Below, in pieces: positions 31,530-41,414 of a stretch of 64,000 bases of DNA (positions are counted from its first letter, which is position 1; every line of letters begins with the position of its first letter). Below the pieces are notes generated by a model that saw only the letters and a list, made by a program, of their open reading frames with translations, did not search any database and was not told where the DNA came from. The stretch is from the NCBI GenBank assembly GCA_932294295.1, contig OW028580.1, forward strand, positions 26,482,896 to 26,546,895, given 5' to 3'. This stretch comes from Alitta virens (lineage: Eukaryota; Annelida; Polychaeta; Phyllodocida; Nereididae). The position numbers were made by a program, and so were the translations under genes.

Positions 31530-32524
31530 TCATAGCCTCCAGCAGCCTCTTATGTACCCTGAATTTAACACAAGGAACCCACGTTTTCTTTCTTCGTTTG
31601 CTTAATAGAAACATGTTGCAGAGATTTCAATGTCATAATAACTAAACAAGATATCTACCAAAAAATGACTATTTGACTATGGCTGTGAGAGTTTAACCTG
31701 GTGATATCTTCTCGAATATTTTATTTTTCTGACAAATAAGGGAAATAAGATTCTTACCTGTCAAATGTTATTTGTTTAGGTGCTGTGTGTTGGTATTGCT
31801 AGTGTTATGATGGTACTAGAGCTGTTGATATTATTTGTTGGACACTTATTACTTATGTTTTTTTTCAATAAATCAATATGAAATATAGATATGATTTCAT
31901 TCGCATAAAATAAGAATGCAGCACATAAGTATTTGAAATTTAAGATATGATATATATGAAATGATATGATATATATGAAATGGCATCGATATTAATGTCA
32001 GTATGACATATTGTAAATTTGAAATTATTATATGTTATGACATGTGAGGTAAATTGTTGTTTGTTTTAAATAATTCAAGTGACCTTAATGGTGTTATGAG
32101 CTAATCAAAATCACAGAAGACTGAAATAAAAATCACTGAGGTGATTAACTACATAGTGCCTCCTCACTGAAGTTCAAAATTACACGTGTGGACTGAAACA
32201 ATTTCTGGCTCTTCTCAAAGTCATAGAGCTTAATCTCCACTTTCAGAGCAATGGACTAAATGTGATAGAAAGCATTTCATCAAGAGTAAACATGCTGGAA
32301 AATGTCAGATTGCATTGTGAGATTTATGTCTAAGCCATTTTCTATTGTTTTTATACTTTGCCTTATGACTGATATGCTATCTAAGCTCTCTTACTGTGGA
32401 TTTCGACTGGTGAATTTTTCTTCAGCACCATCGGTAATATGTGTTGGATTTCAATGTCTTTGGTGAGTAAACCTATCAAGCAAAAATATAAATATATATC
32501 ATTTAATATTATTACGATTTATAA

Positions 32525-33095
32525 ACAAATTTATATGTTTCCCTTTAGATTTTATTCACTAAGTATTTTATGCATAATATATTGTGAAGGCAAAATACAA
32601 TTATTATTATTATAAATAACACAATTTATATGTTTCCCTTTTGATTTTATTCGATATGTATCTTATGCATAATATATTGTGAAGGCAAAATACAATCATT
32701 ATTATTATAAATAACATAATTTATATGTTTCCCTTTTGATTTTATTTGATATGCATTTTATGCATAATATATTGATAAGGCAAAATACAATTATTATTAT
32801 TATAAATAACACAGTTTATATGTTTCCCTTTTGATTTAATTCGATATGCATTTTATGCATAATATATTGTAAAGGCAAAATACAATTATTATTATTATAA
32901 ATAACACAGTTTATATGTTTCCCTTTTGATTTAATTTGATATGTATTTTATGCATAGTATATTTTAAAGGCAAACTACAATTATTATTATTATAAATAAC
33001 ACAGTTTATTTGTTTCCCTTTTGATTTAATTCGATATGTATTTTATGCATAATATATTGTAAAGGCAAAATACAATTATTATTATTATTAATAAC
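32525..33095. repeat. 95-bp minisatellite, about six units
   Basis: ACAATTTATATGTTTCCC-type units start at 32621, 32716, 32811, 32906 and 33001, exactly 95 bases apart, with a diverged first unit from 32525. Each ends in (TTA)n and AAATAAC. Alpha copy 2 has only about two units (53709-53910). Confidence 0.9.
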
Positions 33096-33487
33096 TAAAT
33101 TATTAATCGTGGAGTCCAGAGGAGCACCTCAATTAACACTCCCCTATAATGTAAAAACTTAAATTTCGGATTAATTTACCATTAGTCTAATAACCGCCTA
33201 CATCTAAATAATAATTCTGTAATTCTTTCCAAGGCACCATTAGTTGTATGGTACCCTACACATATGAAGTATCAGTTTTAAAACATGATTAAATGACTAG
33301 CTTAGATTAAAAAAAGGTCAAGCCCAGAATCTGCTCTTTATACATATACCTACAAGCAAATCTATCCTTAATTCCTTCTTTCACTATATTTCTATATCTA
33401 CTTAACAATTAGCAGACAACATAACTGTATATTCCCTCAAGACAAATTTGGGCATAAGCAAGTTGTAAAATCAGTCCCAATTACCAT

Positions 33488-34765
33488 TGTAAAGTGCAGC
33501 CCATGGCAAACACTTATTATATGACAGGTGCATTGATTGTATGCTCCTCATTACACTTGCCCTAGGCAAAGGATATATGTCAGTTAGAGTAACATGACAG
33601 GTGCATTGATTGTATGCTCCTCATTACACTTGCCCTAGGCAAAGGATATATGTCATATGTCAGTTAGAGTAACATGACAGGTGCATTGATTGTATGCTCC
33701 TCATTACACTTGCCCTAGGCAAAGGATATATGTCAGTTAGAGTTATATGACATTTGCTCTTCATTACACCTGCCCTATGCAGGCCTCTGCTCATGTGACC
33801 TAAATGCAGTAGTAGTGTGTGCTCATCACTACATTTTTAGCTGGTCACTGCTCCACTCACATGTGCCCAGTTGCTTGTTAATTATGCTTAGTCTTAGCTA
33901 GCTTAGCCTGCTGCAAGGAATGTTGATTATTAATATTGATTATATTGTTAGCATTGATTATATTATTAACATTGATTTTATTATTATTATGTTGTTAACA
34001 TTGATTATATTATTAATTGATTGACTGTATTATCAATCAATTGTCAATTGATGACAAGTATCATTCCTTTTGCTACATATTGATTTATTGTCAGTGCTAT
34101 GTGAGTGCATTGCCCTGTTAAGATGCCTCACTGTTAAGTCCTGAATTGTGGGAGGAGCTTACTAATTTTCCCTCCAAAACTTTCCCTCCAAAACTGCTGA
34201 CCAAGCCAAAGTTGACACTCAGTACAATAGCCCATTGTGACTTGAGCTATAAATAGCCTCAGCACAATGCAGAGCTCTGCAGGGGGTCCACTTTTGCTCC
34301 ATTGTCTTGGTTTCACTAATCCCTGCCAGAATTGGCAGAAAGATGCTGGTAGCAGCCCTGTTTGGGGGAGGTATCACCCCATGGAATGTAGAGTTTACTG
34401 TGTTGTGATTGGTTGATAATTCCCTCTCAGCTCTGCTGGGGGGAAAACTTCATGAATTGTGTTTTAATACATATACCTTGTGCACATTAAAAAAGATCAG
34501 TTTTCATTTTGCCAGCTGAGGAAGCAAATCCACTCTTGTGTTATTTACTTGTACACTTTGGACTCTGAACATATTGTGCTTACTGCACCTTGGACTCTGC
34601 CCACTTTGGAACTGGGAGAACTTGACTTGCTTCAAGCTGAGATGAGACTCAGTTGAAAGTCTGCATTTTCAAGTCACTCTGACTTTATGCTGTTTACTTG
34701 GAGATGAGCAGCTTGGACTTGGAAATGTCATTATATTGGAGTCCTTAATGACATGGACTTTTACA
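33488..34765 (+). repeat. LTR A (5' terminal LTR) of element 2
   Basis: 1278 bases from TGTAAAG to TTTTACA. The U3 holds three tandem units of 72/80 bases (ATGACAGGTGCATTGATTGT) from 33521, and a TATTATTAACATTGAT-rich part. TATAAAT is at 34248-34254 and ATTAAA at 34486-34491. It matches LTR C base for base at offset 9360 over roughly the first 1000 bases and then, apart from one A-run indel, to about 34660. The last 110 bases (U5) differ strongly from LTR C. Confidence 0.92.
34248..34254 (+). promoter_or_regulatory. TATA box of LTR A
   Basis: CTATAAATAG in a region conserved in all three LTRs (also at 37118 and 43608), about 240 bases before the ATTAAA signal. It is the best core-promoter candidate of this family. 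Confidence 0.7.
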
Positions 34766-34766
34766 T

Positions 34767-34783
34767 TGGTGACCCCGACGTGA
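34767..34783 (+). promoter_or_regulatory. Primer-binding site of element 2
   Basis: TGGTGACCCCGACGTGA starts one base after LTR A; identical to that of Gypsy element 1. It is the only primer-binding site in the composite, so reverse transcription of a full-length transcript would start here. Confidence 0.87.
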
Positions 34784-34785
34784 TT

Positions 34786-34851
34786 ATGGACCAGGACAAA
34801 CAACACACTTATGCCACAGGAAGGAGAGAGAGACAAGCCCTTCACTGCTAA
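34786..34851 (+). pseudogene. gag start stub in the deleted unit
   Basis: An ATG three bases after the primer-binding site opens 21 codons (MDQDKQHTYATG...) before TAA. Its position matches a gag start. The rest of gag and nearly all of pol are missing from this unit. Confidence 0.5.
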
Positions 34852-34954
34852 GTGATCTCAACACTTGCAACTGCAAGTACAGCCAAGCACATATTGACAA
34901 TGTGCTTGAGGCTAGTGAGGCATTTATGCTCTAAATCACCCTAAAAGGTGTGCA

Positions 34955-35140
34955 GCCTCCAGGATGGACCACCAGTCTCCTGGTGACCCTCCTGACCCCA
35001 GGACCTCTGCAGTGACCAGAGCTGCACCTCCCAGGAACAAGGACTTCAAGCGTCTGCACAGGACAGCCACTCACCGCACACACGACCAGGATCAGCCGGC
35101 CTCTGGCAAGACAATCAAGGAATTGACTGTCTCCTGGAAT
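34955..35140 (+). pseudogene. Remnant of the Pol C-terminal tail
   Basis: Plus-frame reading gives RNKDFKRLHRTATHRTHDQD, clearly related to the repeated tail motif DDQKRLHRSATRRPHAPD of the full pol at 37542-41411. It runs into the minisatellite and a stop. It shows that the A-B unit was once a full element that lost gag-pol internally. Confidence 0.7.
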
Positions 35141-35955
35141 TGACTGTCGACTGGAATTGACTGTCTCCTGGAATTGACTGTCTCCTGGAATTGACTGTCG
35201 ACTGGAATTGACTGTCTCCTGGAATTGACTGTTGATTGGAATTGACTGACTCCTGGAATTCACGGTATGGTAGAGTTCACCAAACTTGGAATTCACTGTC
35301 TAAAGGAATTCACTGTCTACTAGAATTCACTGGCTGATGGAATTCACTACACGGAATTCACTGTCCACTGGAATTCACTGTCTACTAGAATTCACTGGCT
35401 GATGGAATTCACTATACGGAATTCACTGTCTACTGGAATTCACTGTCTACTAGAATTCACTGGCTGATGGAATTCACTATACGGAATTCACTGTCTACTA
35501 GAATTCACTGGCTGATGGAATTCACTACACGGAATTCACTGTCCACTGGAATTCACTGTCTACTAGAATTCACTGGCTGATGGAATTCACTATACGGAAT
35601 TCACTGTCTACTAGAATTCACTGGCTGATGGAATTCACTACACGGAATTCACTGTCCACTGGAATTCACTGTCTACTAGAATTCACTGGCTGATGGAATT
35701 CACTATATGGAATTCACTGACCACTGGAATTCACTGTCTACTAGAATTCACTGGCTACTGAAATTTACTGTCTACTGGAATTAGCTGTCTACTAGAATTC
35801 GCTGTCTACTGGAATTACAGCCTCCTGGAATTTACTGTCTCCTGGAATTTACTGTCTCCTGGAATTCACTGTCTAAGGGAATTCACTGTCTCCTGGAATT
35901 TACTGTCTCCTGGAATTCACTGTCTAAGGGAATTCACTGCCTCCTGGAACTGACT
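35105..35955 (+). repeat. GGAATTCACTGTCTACT minisatellite in the 3' region
   Basis: About 850 bases of mostly 17-base units (GAATTCACTGTCTACTG), with a 14-base variant (GAATTCACTATACG). They are arranged in recurring blocks of roughly 65 bases, which creates dozens of EcoRI sites. A related array lies at 41420-42190 in the B-C unit. Any open frame here is an artefact. Confidence 0.92.
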
Positions 35956-36044
35956 AGCCTTGGGCATTGCCACTTGCAGCATCCTTGCAGCATTATTGTA
36001 GCCATTTTTCTTTTTACTCACTGTGCTTCGTATATTGATGTCAC

Positions 36045-36205
36045 TGAGATTGTTTAGCATATCAGAATTATCTAGCATGTCAGAATAGTTTAAAAATGTC
36101 AGAATTACTTAGCATGTCAGAATTGTCTAGCATGTCAGAATTACTTAGCATGTCAGAATTGTCTAGCATGTCAGAACTGTTTAGCATGTCAGAATTGTTT
36201 ATATT
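36045..36205 (+). repeat. 18-bp minisatellite TCAGAATTGTCTAGCATG
   Basis: About eight diverged units. A counterpart lies at 42550-42765, just before the polypurine tract of the B-C unit. Confidence 0.85.
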
Positions 36206-36271
36206 GCCAGGCTGATAACTTCTTGATCATCCCCAAGCATGCTCCTTGCTGATTGCCATCAATGAGCTAGA

Positions 36272-36287
36272 ATAAGGGGGGGAGTGA
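36272..36287 (+). promoter_or_regulatory. Polypurine tract before LTR B
   Basis: TAAGGGGGGGAGTGA directly precedes LTR B; the same tract precedes LTR C. This marks LTR B as the original 3' LTR of the deleted A-B unit. Confidence 0.75.
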
Positions 36288-37267
36288 TGTAAAGTGCAGC
36301 CCCTGGCAACCACTTATTATATGTCAGTTAGAATTATATGACAGGTGCATTATTGTACACTCCTCGTTACACTTGCCCTAGGCAAAGGATGTACATGCAT
36401 GTCAGTTAATTGTATGTCAGGTGCAGTGATTGTACACTCCTCGTTACACTTGCCTTAAGCAAAGGATGTACACACTGGTCAGGCACAATTATGTTAGGTA
36501 CATTGATTGTGTGCACTCTGCATTACACTTGCCTTGAGCATTTTTGTTGCTCTAGCAATTGCTTAATATATTGTTTGCTCTTCATTACACCTGCCCTATG
36601 CAGGCCTCTGCTCGTGTGTGACCTAAATGCAGTTGTTATGTGTTCCCATCATTTCCATGTGCTAGTCACTGCTCTGCTCACATGTGTCAGTTATTTTCTC
36701 ATTACTCATGTTTAGCCTTATACTTAATTAGCCTGCTGCAAGGAACATTGATTATATTATTAGTATTGATTACATTATCAATTGATTGACTGTATTATTA
36801 ATTAATTGATTGAGTCACTAGTTGATAATATTGATCACATTATCAATTGATTGACTGTATCATTAATTGATTGATTGAGTCATTAATTGATTGATTGCTT
36901 ATGTCCAACTGTCAATTGATAGATTGTGTTATTCATTTCGTTCTTCATATTGATTTATTGTCAGTATTATGTGTGTGCATTGCCCTGTTAAGATGCCTCA
37001 CTGTTGAGTCCTAAATTGTGGGAGGAGCTTACTAACTTTCCCTCCAAAACTTTCCCTCCAAAACTGCTGACCAAGCCAAAGTTGACACTCAGCACAATAG
37101 CCCATTGTGACTTGAGCTATAAATAGCCTCAGCACAATGCAGAGCACTGCAGGGGGTCCACTTTTGCTCCATTGTCTTAGCTGCCCTAATCCCTGGCAGA
37201 ATTGAGAGAAAGATGCTGGTAGCAACCCTGTTTGGGGGAGGTATCACCCCATGGAATGTGGAGTTTA
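36288..37267 (+). repeat. LTR B, internal and 3'-truncated
   Basis: Matches LTR A and LTR C in order from TGTAAAG to GGAGTTTA but is clearly diverged: it lacks the clean 72-base triplication and has other indels. It stops at the equivalent of LTR A base 910, losing about 370 bases (end of R, U5), the primer-binding site and the gag N-terminus. The TATA box survives (37118-37124), with the start of R downstream. Confidence 0.88.
37118..37124 (+). promoter_or_regulatory. TATA box of LTR B, possible internal promoter
   Basis: TATAAAT with the same surroundings as in LTR A. A start about 30 bases on would leave a leader of about 65 bases before the ATG at 37213, so LTR B could directly drive the gag-pol fusion. 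Inference; expression untested. Confidence 0.5.
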
Positions 37268-37647
37268 TGGAAGTTGGCGCTGTGGCAACTGCACCTCCCA
37301 CTCAGGGCCTAGCCCAGGACGTCGCGGAGATGAAACGCCAGGTGTGCGGATTGACGCAACAATTCACCAAACTGATGGCTGCGCTCAAGACGACCAACAA
37401 CTCCATTTCCACTCCCCAGAAGCAAGCCGCCACCCGTCGCTCTGACTACAACGCCACCCGTCGCGCTGACTACAACGACACCCCGGCGACAGACACCGGA
37501 GAGTTCGCCTACACGGACGACGGCACGCCTATCTGCAGCTTTTGCCAGAAGATCGGCCATGTCCAGCGCAACTGCCGTACCAGGCAGGCAGCGCAGCGTC
37601 GTGGACAGACGGGGCGCAGTCAAAACGGGCCCCAGGGGGGCCAATAG
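37213..37647 (+). CDS. gag: Chimeric LTR-Gag protein (nucleocapsid part)
   Basis: 144 codons. The first 18 (MLVATLFGGGITPWNVEF) are read from LTR B. The remainder starts at MEVGAVATAP and matches the last third of Gag of element 1 (EVKRQVSGLTQHFTKLMA there, EMKRQVCGLTQQFTKLMA here). A zinc knuckle CSFCQKIGHVQRNC (C-x2-C-x4-H-x4-C) is present. The capsid domain is absent, so this protein could bind RNA but not build a particle by itself. It ends in the conserved PQGGQ-stop with the frameshift heptamer. The start ATG also exists in LTRs A and C but leads to a stop after 21 codons there. Confidence 0.75.
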   Translation: MLVATLFGGGITPWNVEFMEVGAVATAPPTQGLAQDVAEMKRQVCGLTQQFTKLMAALKTTNNSISTPQKQAATRRSDYNATRRADYNDTPATDTGEFAYTDDGTPICSFCQKIGHVQRNCRTRQAAQRRGQTGRSQNGPQGGQ

Positions 37648-40600
37648 GCGCCGCAACGGTCGACGAGCTCAAATATGTGGAAGTGACAATTTACAATTGC
37701 TGCCTTTTGGGACTCGTCGATTCGGGTGCCTCGCGCACTGTGTTGCGGCGCCACGAATTTCATTTACTATGCAGGAAGTCAGGCAGGACGCCCCTGCTTC
37801 ATAACACTGTGGAGTTATGCGGTGTGACAGGACATGGGATCCAGGTTCTGGGATCAACAGAGCTGCCTTTCGCCGAACTGGGCACCATCCCAGTTATTGT
37901 TGTGGACAACATAGGGCATCCACTCATCATTGGGCGTGACGTCCTGCGACAGGAGCACGCCATGATAGATTACGACGCAGGAATGCTGACCTGCAGGGGC
38001 GTGTCTCTGCCATTACTGCCAGCTCGCCAACCAATCGCCATTGACTCCCTTGGGGACAAGCCTCCCATCATAGAGGACACTTTTATTGGCCAGTGCGTGA
38101 CCCAGCAAGCAGACCTGTTTGCGGCAAAGGGAGAAAACTTGGGTTGCCACCCTGACATCTTGGTCCGGATACATACTGAGGGGGCGCCCATTAAGCGCCG
38201 CCCCTATCGGTTGCCCTTGAAGAAGCGTGCTGCCCTTGACGCCAAGCTGGATGACCTCATAGCACAGGGCATCATCACGCCGTCCTCATCTCCATGGGCT
38301 TCACCAGTGGTTCTGGTGGATAAAAAGGACACGTCAGACGGACCACGTTTTTGTGTCGACTATACCAGCCTGAACAAAATCACGAAGAAGGATGCGTACC
38401 CCATCCCACTCATCCGTGACATCTTCGATCAGCTGCAAGGCGCCACGGTCTTCTCCACTCTTGATATGAAATCTGGGTTCCATCAGCTGCCACTACACCC
38501 CGAAGATCAGGAGAAGACCGCCTTCGTGTGCCACCGCGGGCTATTTCAATGGACACGGCTACCAATGGGCTTAGCCAACGCATCACAATTGTTTCAAAGG
38601 GCCATGGAGATCGTGTTTAAAGGACTAATTGGCAATATGTGCATGTTGTACATTGACGACATAGTCGTCTACAGCAAGGATGAGAGCGAGCATGCAGAAC
38701 ACTTGCAACTTATGTTTGCTCGTCTCAGACAGTATAACTTGCGCTTGAACCCCTCCAAGTGCGTGTTTGGTTTAAGAGAGGTCAAACTATTGGGCTATGT
38801 AGTTAGCCAACATGGCCTGAGGGCGGATCCCGGCAAAGTGGAGGCCATAGCAAGGATGCAGGCTCCTCACGACTTGTCCGAGGTCCGCAGCTTCCTGGGA
38901 ATGTCTGGATACTATCGTTCATGCATCCAGGATTATGCACACATCGCTGAGCCACTCGTCCAGCTCACACGCAAGAACATTAGGTTTGAATGGACGGGTC
39001 GACATCAACTGGCGTTTGACTCCCTCAAAGGAGCCCTCATGAGTGATTGCGTGATGGCACATCCACGTACGGACCAGCCATACCAGTTGTACACGGACGC
39101 ATGCGACTACGCGATAGGTGCCATCCTGTGCCAAGAGGACGAGTGCGGAGTGGAGAGGCCTATTGTTTACCTGTCCAAGCAGCTGTCCGATACGCAGCGA
39201 CGCTGGGCAACCATAGAAAAGGAAGCGTATGCTGTTGTCTACGCCCTCAAGCAGCTGAGGCCTTACTTATGGGGTGCCAGTTATAGGACCTTTACGGACC
39301 ACAAGCCCCTCACGTGTTTATTTACCAAGGACATGAACAACACCAAGATTCAGCGCTGGTCAGTCCTGCTGGCAGAATACAACTGTAAAGTTGAGTACCA
39401 CAAGGGTAAATTGAACATAAGAGCGGATATGCTCTCACGTATCAAGCAGCATGAGGGCATCAACACCTTTGATGCTGACTACTGGCACATTGGGGACCCA
39501 CTGCCGCCTCTGCCCCCGGATGACGAGGCCCCAGATATTTACGGTCTGGACCTTCATGTTGTGGCACAGCAGCAACGCATCATGACGGAGTGGACAGAGC
39601 ACCATGACGAAGAAAGTGACTTTGAGATCATTAATGGCCTACTGTACTCCCTCAAGAGGCCCTACAACCACGCCCCTGACCACCCTCGTCTGGTGATCCC
39701 TCCACAGCAGCGTGAACAGATCATCAAGCGTGCTCACTTGGAGGTAGGGCATATGTCAGTGACAAAGACGATGCGCAAGTTGCAAGAGGCTTTTGTGTGG
39801 CCCGGCATGCGTCAAGCCATCAGGACCTTCATCTTCAAGTGCACGACTTGCATAGCCCACTCAAAGTACAAGCCCAGGGCCCCGATGGGAGAGATGCCAA
39901 TCGCCACCTCCCCCACGCAGATCATGGCTGTCGACCTCATTGGACCTCTCGTGAAGTCACCAGCAGGCAACGTCTACATCATGACGCTCATAGACCACTG
40001 CTCTGGTTGGGCAGAAGCTTACCCACTCCCCTCCAAAACGAGTTTTGAAGTGTGGAAGCAATTTACACGCCACATATTTCCCCGACACGGATACCCCGAT
40101 GTCATCATTACTGACCAGGGATTGGAATTCGGCGCAAATGCCATCCGCTCCTACCTGAAGGGAGTGGCCATTGACCACAGACGGACCACCAGTTACAACC
40201 CGCAGGCGAATGGCAAGTGTGAGCGGTTCAACGGCACCTTCAAGCAGATCATCTCTCGGCTGATCAACAACACCAGAGATTCCTGGGAGGATCAGCTTGG
40301 CCCCGCTCTACTTGCCTACAACAACGCGGTATCTGACGTCACTGGCCACACGCCCTTCTTCCTCCATCATGGCAGACGCGCCAGACTGCCCATCTCAAGA
40401 TTGCTGCAGGAGGACCTGCAGTTGGATCCCCGCCTGCAGAACATCACTGATGCCTTAAGGACAGCGATACAGGCTACGCAGCAATCAAGGCACCACAACA
40501 GAGAGCGGCTACTGAGACAAGCGAATACTGGCCAATACCAGGCAGGAGACACTGTGGTCATTAAGGCACCTGAGCCCTTGTCCTTGACCACAAAGTGGGA

Positions 40601-41411
40601 CCCACAATGGACGGTGACGAAAGTTAAGGGCAAAGTGCTTTGGCTGACACATCAGCAAACCAGCAAGCAGAAAGTGTTGAACGTCAACAAGGTCAAGCTG
40701 GTTGACCCCAACATCGTCTGGGATGACGTAGGGCCACGCCCCAAGCGCAACCCTCGTCACAGTGCCCGCACTGCAACAAGGCTCAAGATGCCTTATCCGC
40801 CGGACCGGTCCCGGTCACCATCTCCTGGCGAAGCCTCAACCTCTCGCCTTCAGCCAGCCAGCAAGAGGAGACGCGGTCTCAGCCAGTCATCCACAGACAG
40901 CACAGAGACGCTCCACTACGTTCGCCCTGCACCACGCTCGAGGCCTCAATCCAGAGCCACAGTGCCTTCGTCTCCCCAGGCACCCATGGCTGCGCGGATA
41001 CCAGCAACAGCCCGCCCTGCAGCCCAGAGGCAGACCGACGCCAAACGTCTGCAGAGGACAGCTACACGTCGCCCGCATGCCCCGGATCAGCCTGTGACGG
41101 TCAAGCGTCACCACCCTGACACTCCACCTCAGAACCAGCCTCCGCAGCCAAGCAGGGCACAGCCGACGACTCGGACAGCACCCACTCGCCGGGACGACCA
41201 GAAGCGACTCCATCGCTCTGCCACCAGACGACCCCACGCACCGGATCCTGCAGCCAGCACGAAGCGCCGTCGCCACTTCCTGCCAAGATCCGCGAAGCGC
41301 CCCATGGACCTGCAGGCACCAACTCCAGAGCAGCAGGAGAGTGCCAGAATCTCAGCCATCAACGCTACAGCGGCCTTCTTGAGACCAACACTCGCTGGGA
41401 CTGACTTGTGA
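37542..41411 (+). CDS. pol: Pol polyprotein of Gypsy element 2 (PR-RT-RNase H-IN)
   Basis: 1289 codons without interruption, in the -1 frame relative to gag; the first listed codon is TTG, so translation through frameshifting is expected. Protease motif DSGAS is near residue 60 (element 1 has DTGAS). RT runs about 240-400, with YIDDIV near 370. RNase H starts at LYTDACDYAIGAIL. The integrase zinc finger is HLEVGHM...CTTC, and the core has AVDLIGPL, DQGLEF and NGKCERF. All catalytic residues seen are intact. The tail, roughly 1090-1289, is longer than in element 1, rich in P, R, S and T, and holds two copies of a KRLxRxATRRPHAPD motif. It could supply enzymes to defective relatives if expressed. 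Confidence 0.93.
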   Translation: MPEDRPCPAQLPYQAGSAASWTDGAQSKRAPGGPIGAATVDELKYVEVTIYNCCLLGLVDSGASRTVLRRHEFHLLCRKSGRTPLLHNTVELCGVTGHGIQVLGSTELPFAELGTIPVIVVDNIGHPLIIGRDVLRQEHAMIDYDAGMLTCRGVSLPLLPARQPIAIDSLGDKPPIIEDTFIGQCVTQQADLFAAKGENLGCHPDILVRIHTEGAPIKRRPYRLPLKKRAALDAKLDDLIAQGIITPSSSPWASPVVLVDKKDTSDGPRFCVDYTSLNKITKKDAYPIPLIRDIFDQLQGATVFSTLDMKSGFHQLPLHPEDQEKTAFVCHRGLFQWTRLPMGLANASQLFQRAMEIVFKGLIGNMCMLYIDDIVVYSKDESEHAEHLQLMFARLRQYNLRLNPSKCVFGLREVKLLGYVVSQHGLRADPGKVEAIARMQAPHDLSEVRSFLGMSGYYRSCIQDYAHIAEPLVQLTRKNIRFEWTGRHQLAFDSLKGALMSDCVMAHPRTDQPYQLYTDACDYAIGAILCQEDECGVERPIVYLSKQLSDTQRRWATIEKEAYAVVYALKQLRPYLWGASYRTFTDHKPLTCLFTKDMNNTKIQRWSVLLAEYNCKVEYHKGKLNIRADMLSRIKQHEGINTFDADYWHIGDPLPPLPPDDEAPDIYGLDLHVVAQQQRIMTEWTEHHDEESDFEIINGLLYSLKRPYNHAPDHPRLVIPPQQREQIIKRAHLEVGHMSVTKTMRKLQEAFVWPGMRQAIRTFIFKCTTCIAHSKYKPRAPMGEMPIATSPTQIMAVDLIGPLVKSPAGNVYIMTLIDHCSGWAEAYPLPSKTSFEVWKQFTRHIFPRHGYPDVIITDQGLEFGANAIRSYLKGVAIDHRRTTSYNPQANGKCERFNGTFKQIISRLINNTRDSWEDQLGPALLAYNNAVSDVTGHTPFFLHHGRRARLPISRLLQEDLQLDPRLQNITDALRTAIQATQQSRHHNRERLLRQANTGQYQAGDTVVIKAPEPLSLTTKWDPQWTVTKVKGKVLWLTHQQTSKQKVLNVNKVKLVDPNIVWDDVGPRPKRNPRHSARTATRLKMPYPPDRSRSPSPGEASTSRLQPASKRRRGLSQSSTDSTETLHYVRPAPRSRPQSRATVPSSPQAPMAARIPATARPAAQRQTDAKRLQRTATRRPHAPDQPVTVKRHHPDTPPQNQPPQPSRAQPTTRTAPTRRDDQKRLHRSATRRPHAPDPAASTKRRRHFLPRSAKRPMDLQAPTPEQQESARISAINATAAFLRPTLAGTDL
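37635..37641 (+). promoter_or_regulatory. Candidate -1 frameshift heptamer of element 2
   Basis: G-GGG-GGC in gag phase, followed by CAA-TAG, identical in sequence and position to element 1. Conservation between diverged elements, in a place where two frames overlap, supports function but could partly reflect protein constraint. Confidence 0.55.
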
Positions 41412-41414
41412 TCA

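Larger units (their letters stand above)
25925..33487. repeat. Segmental duplication block alpha, copy 1
   Basis: Collinear with 45885-54312 for over 7 kb, with identity ranging from roughly 85% to effectively complete. It carries a 530-base segment (26040-26570) missing from copy 2, and about six units of a 95-base minisatellite against two in copy 2. It lacks the roughly 1.45-kb segment at 51680-53130 and the retrotransposon fragment at 49172-49543. It resumes at 44094 after the inserted Gypsy element 2. No intact host gene is seen in it. Confidence 0.85.

Noticed and set aside
34931..35296. 121-codon minus frame with SIPGDSQFQETVNSSRQ repeats
   Set aside because: Translation of the GGAATTGACTGTCTCCT minisatellite and of the reverse strand of the pol-tail remnant.
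37669..41362. Minus-strand and alternate frames inside element 2 pol
   Set aside because: Shadows of the domain-bearing pol frame; GC-rich tail of pol keeps other frames open.
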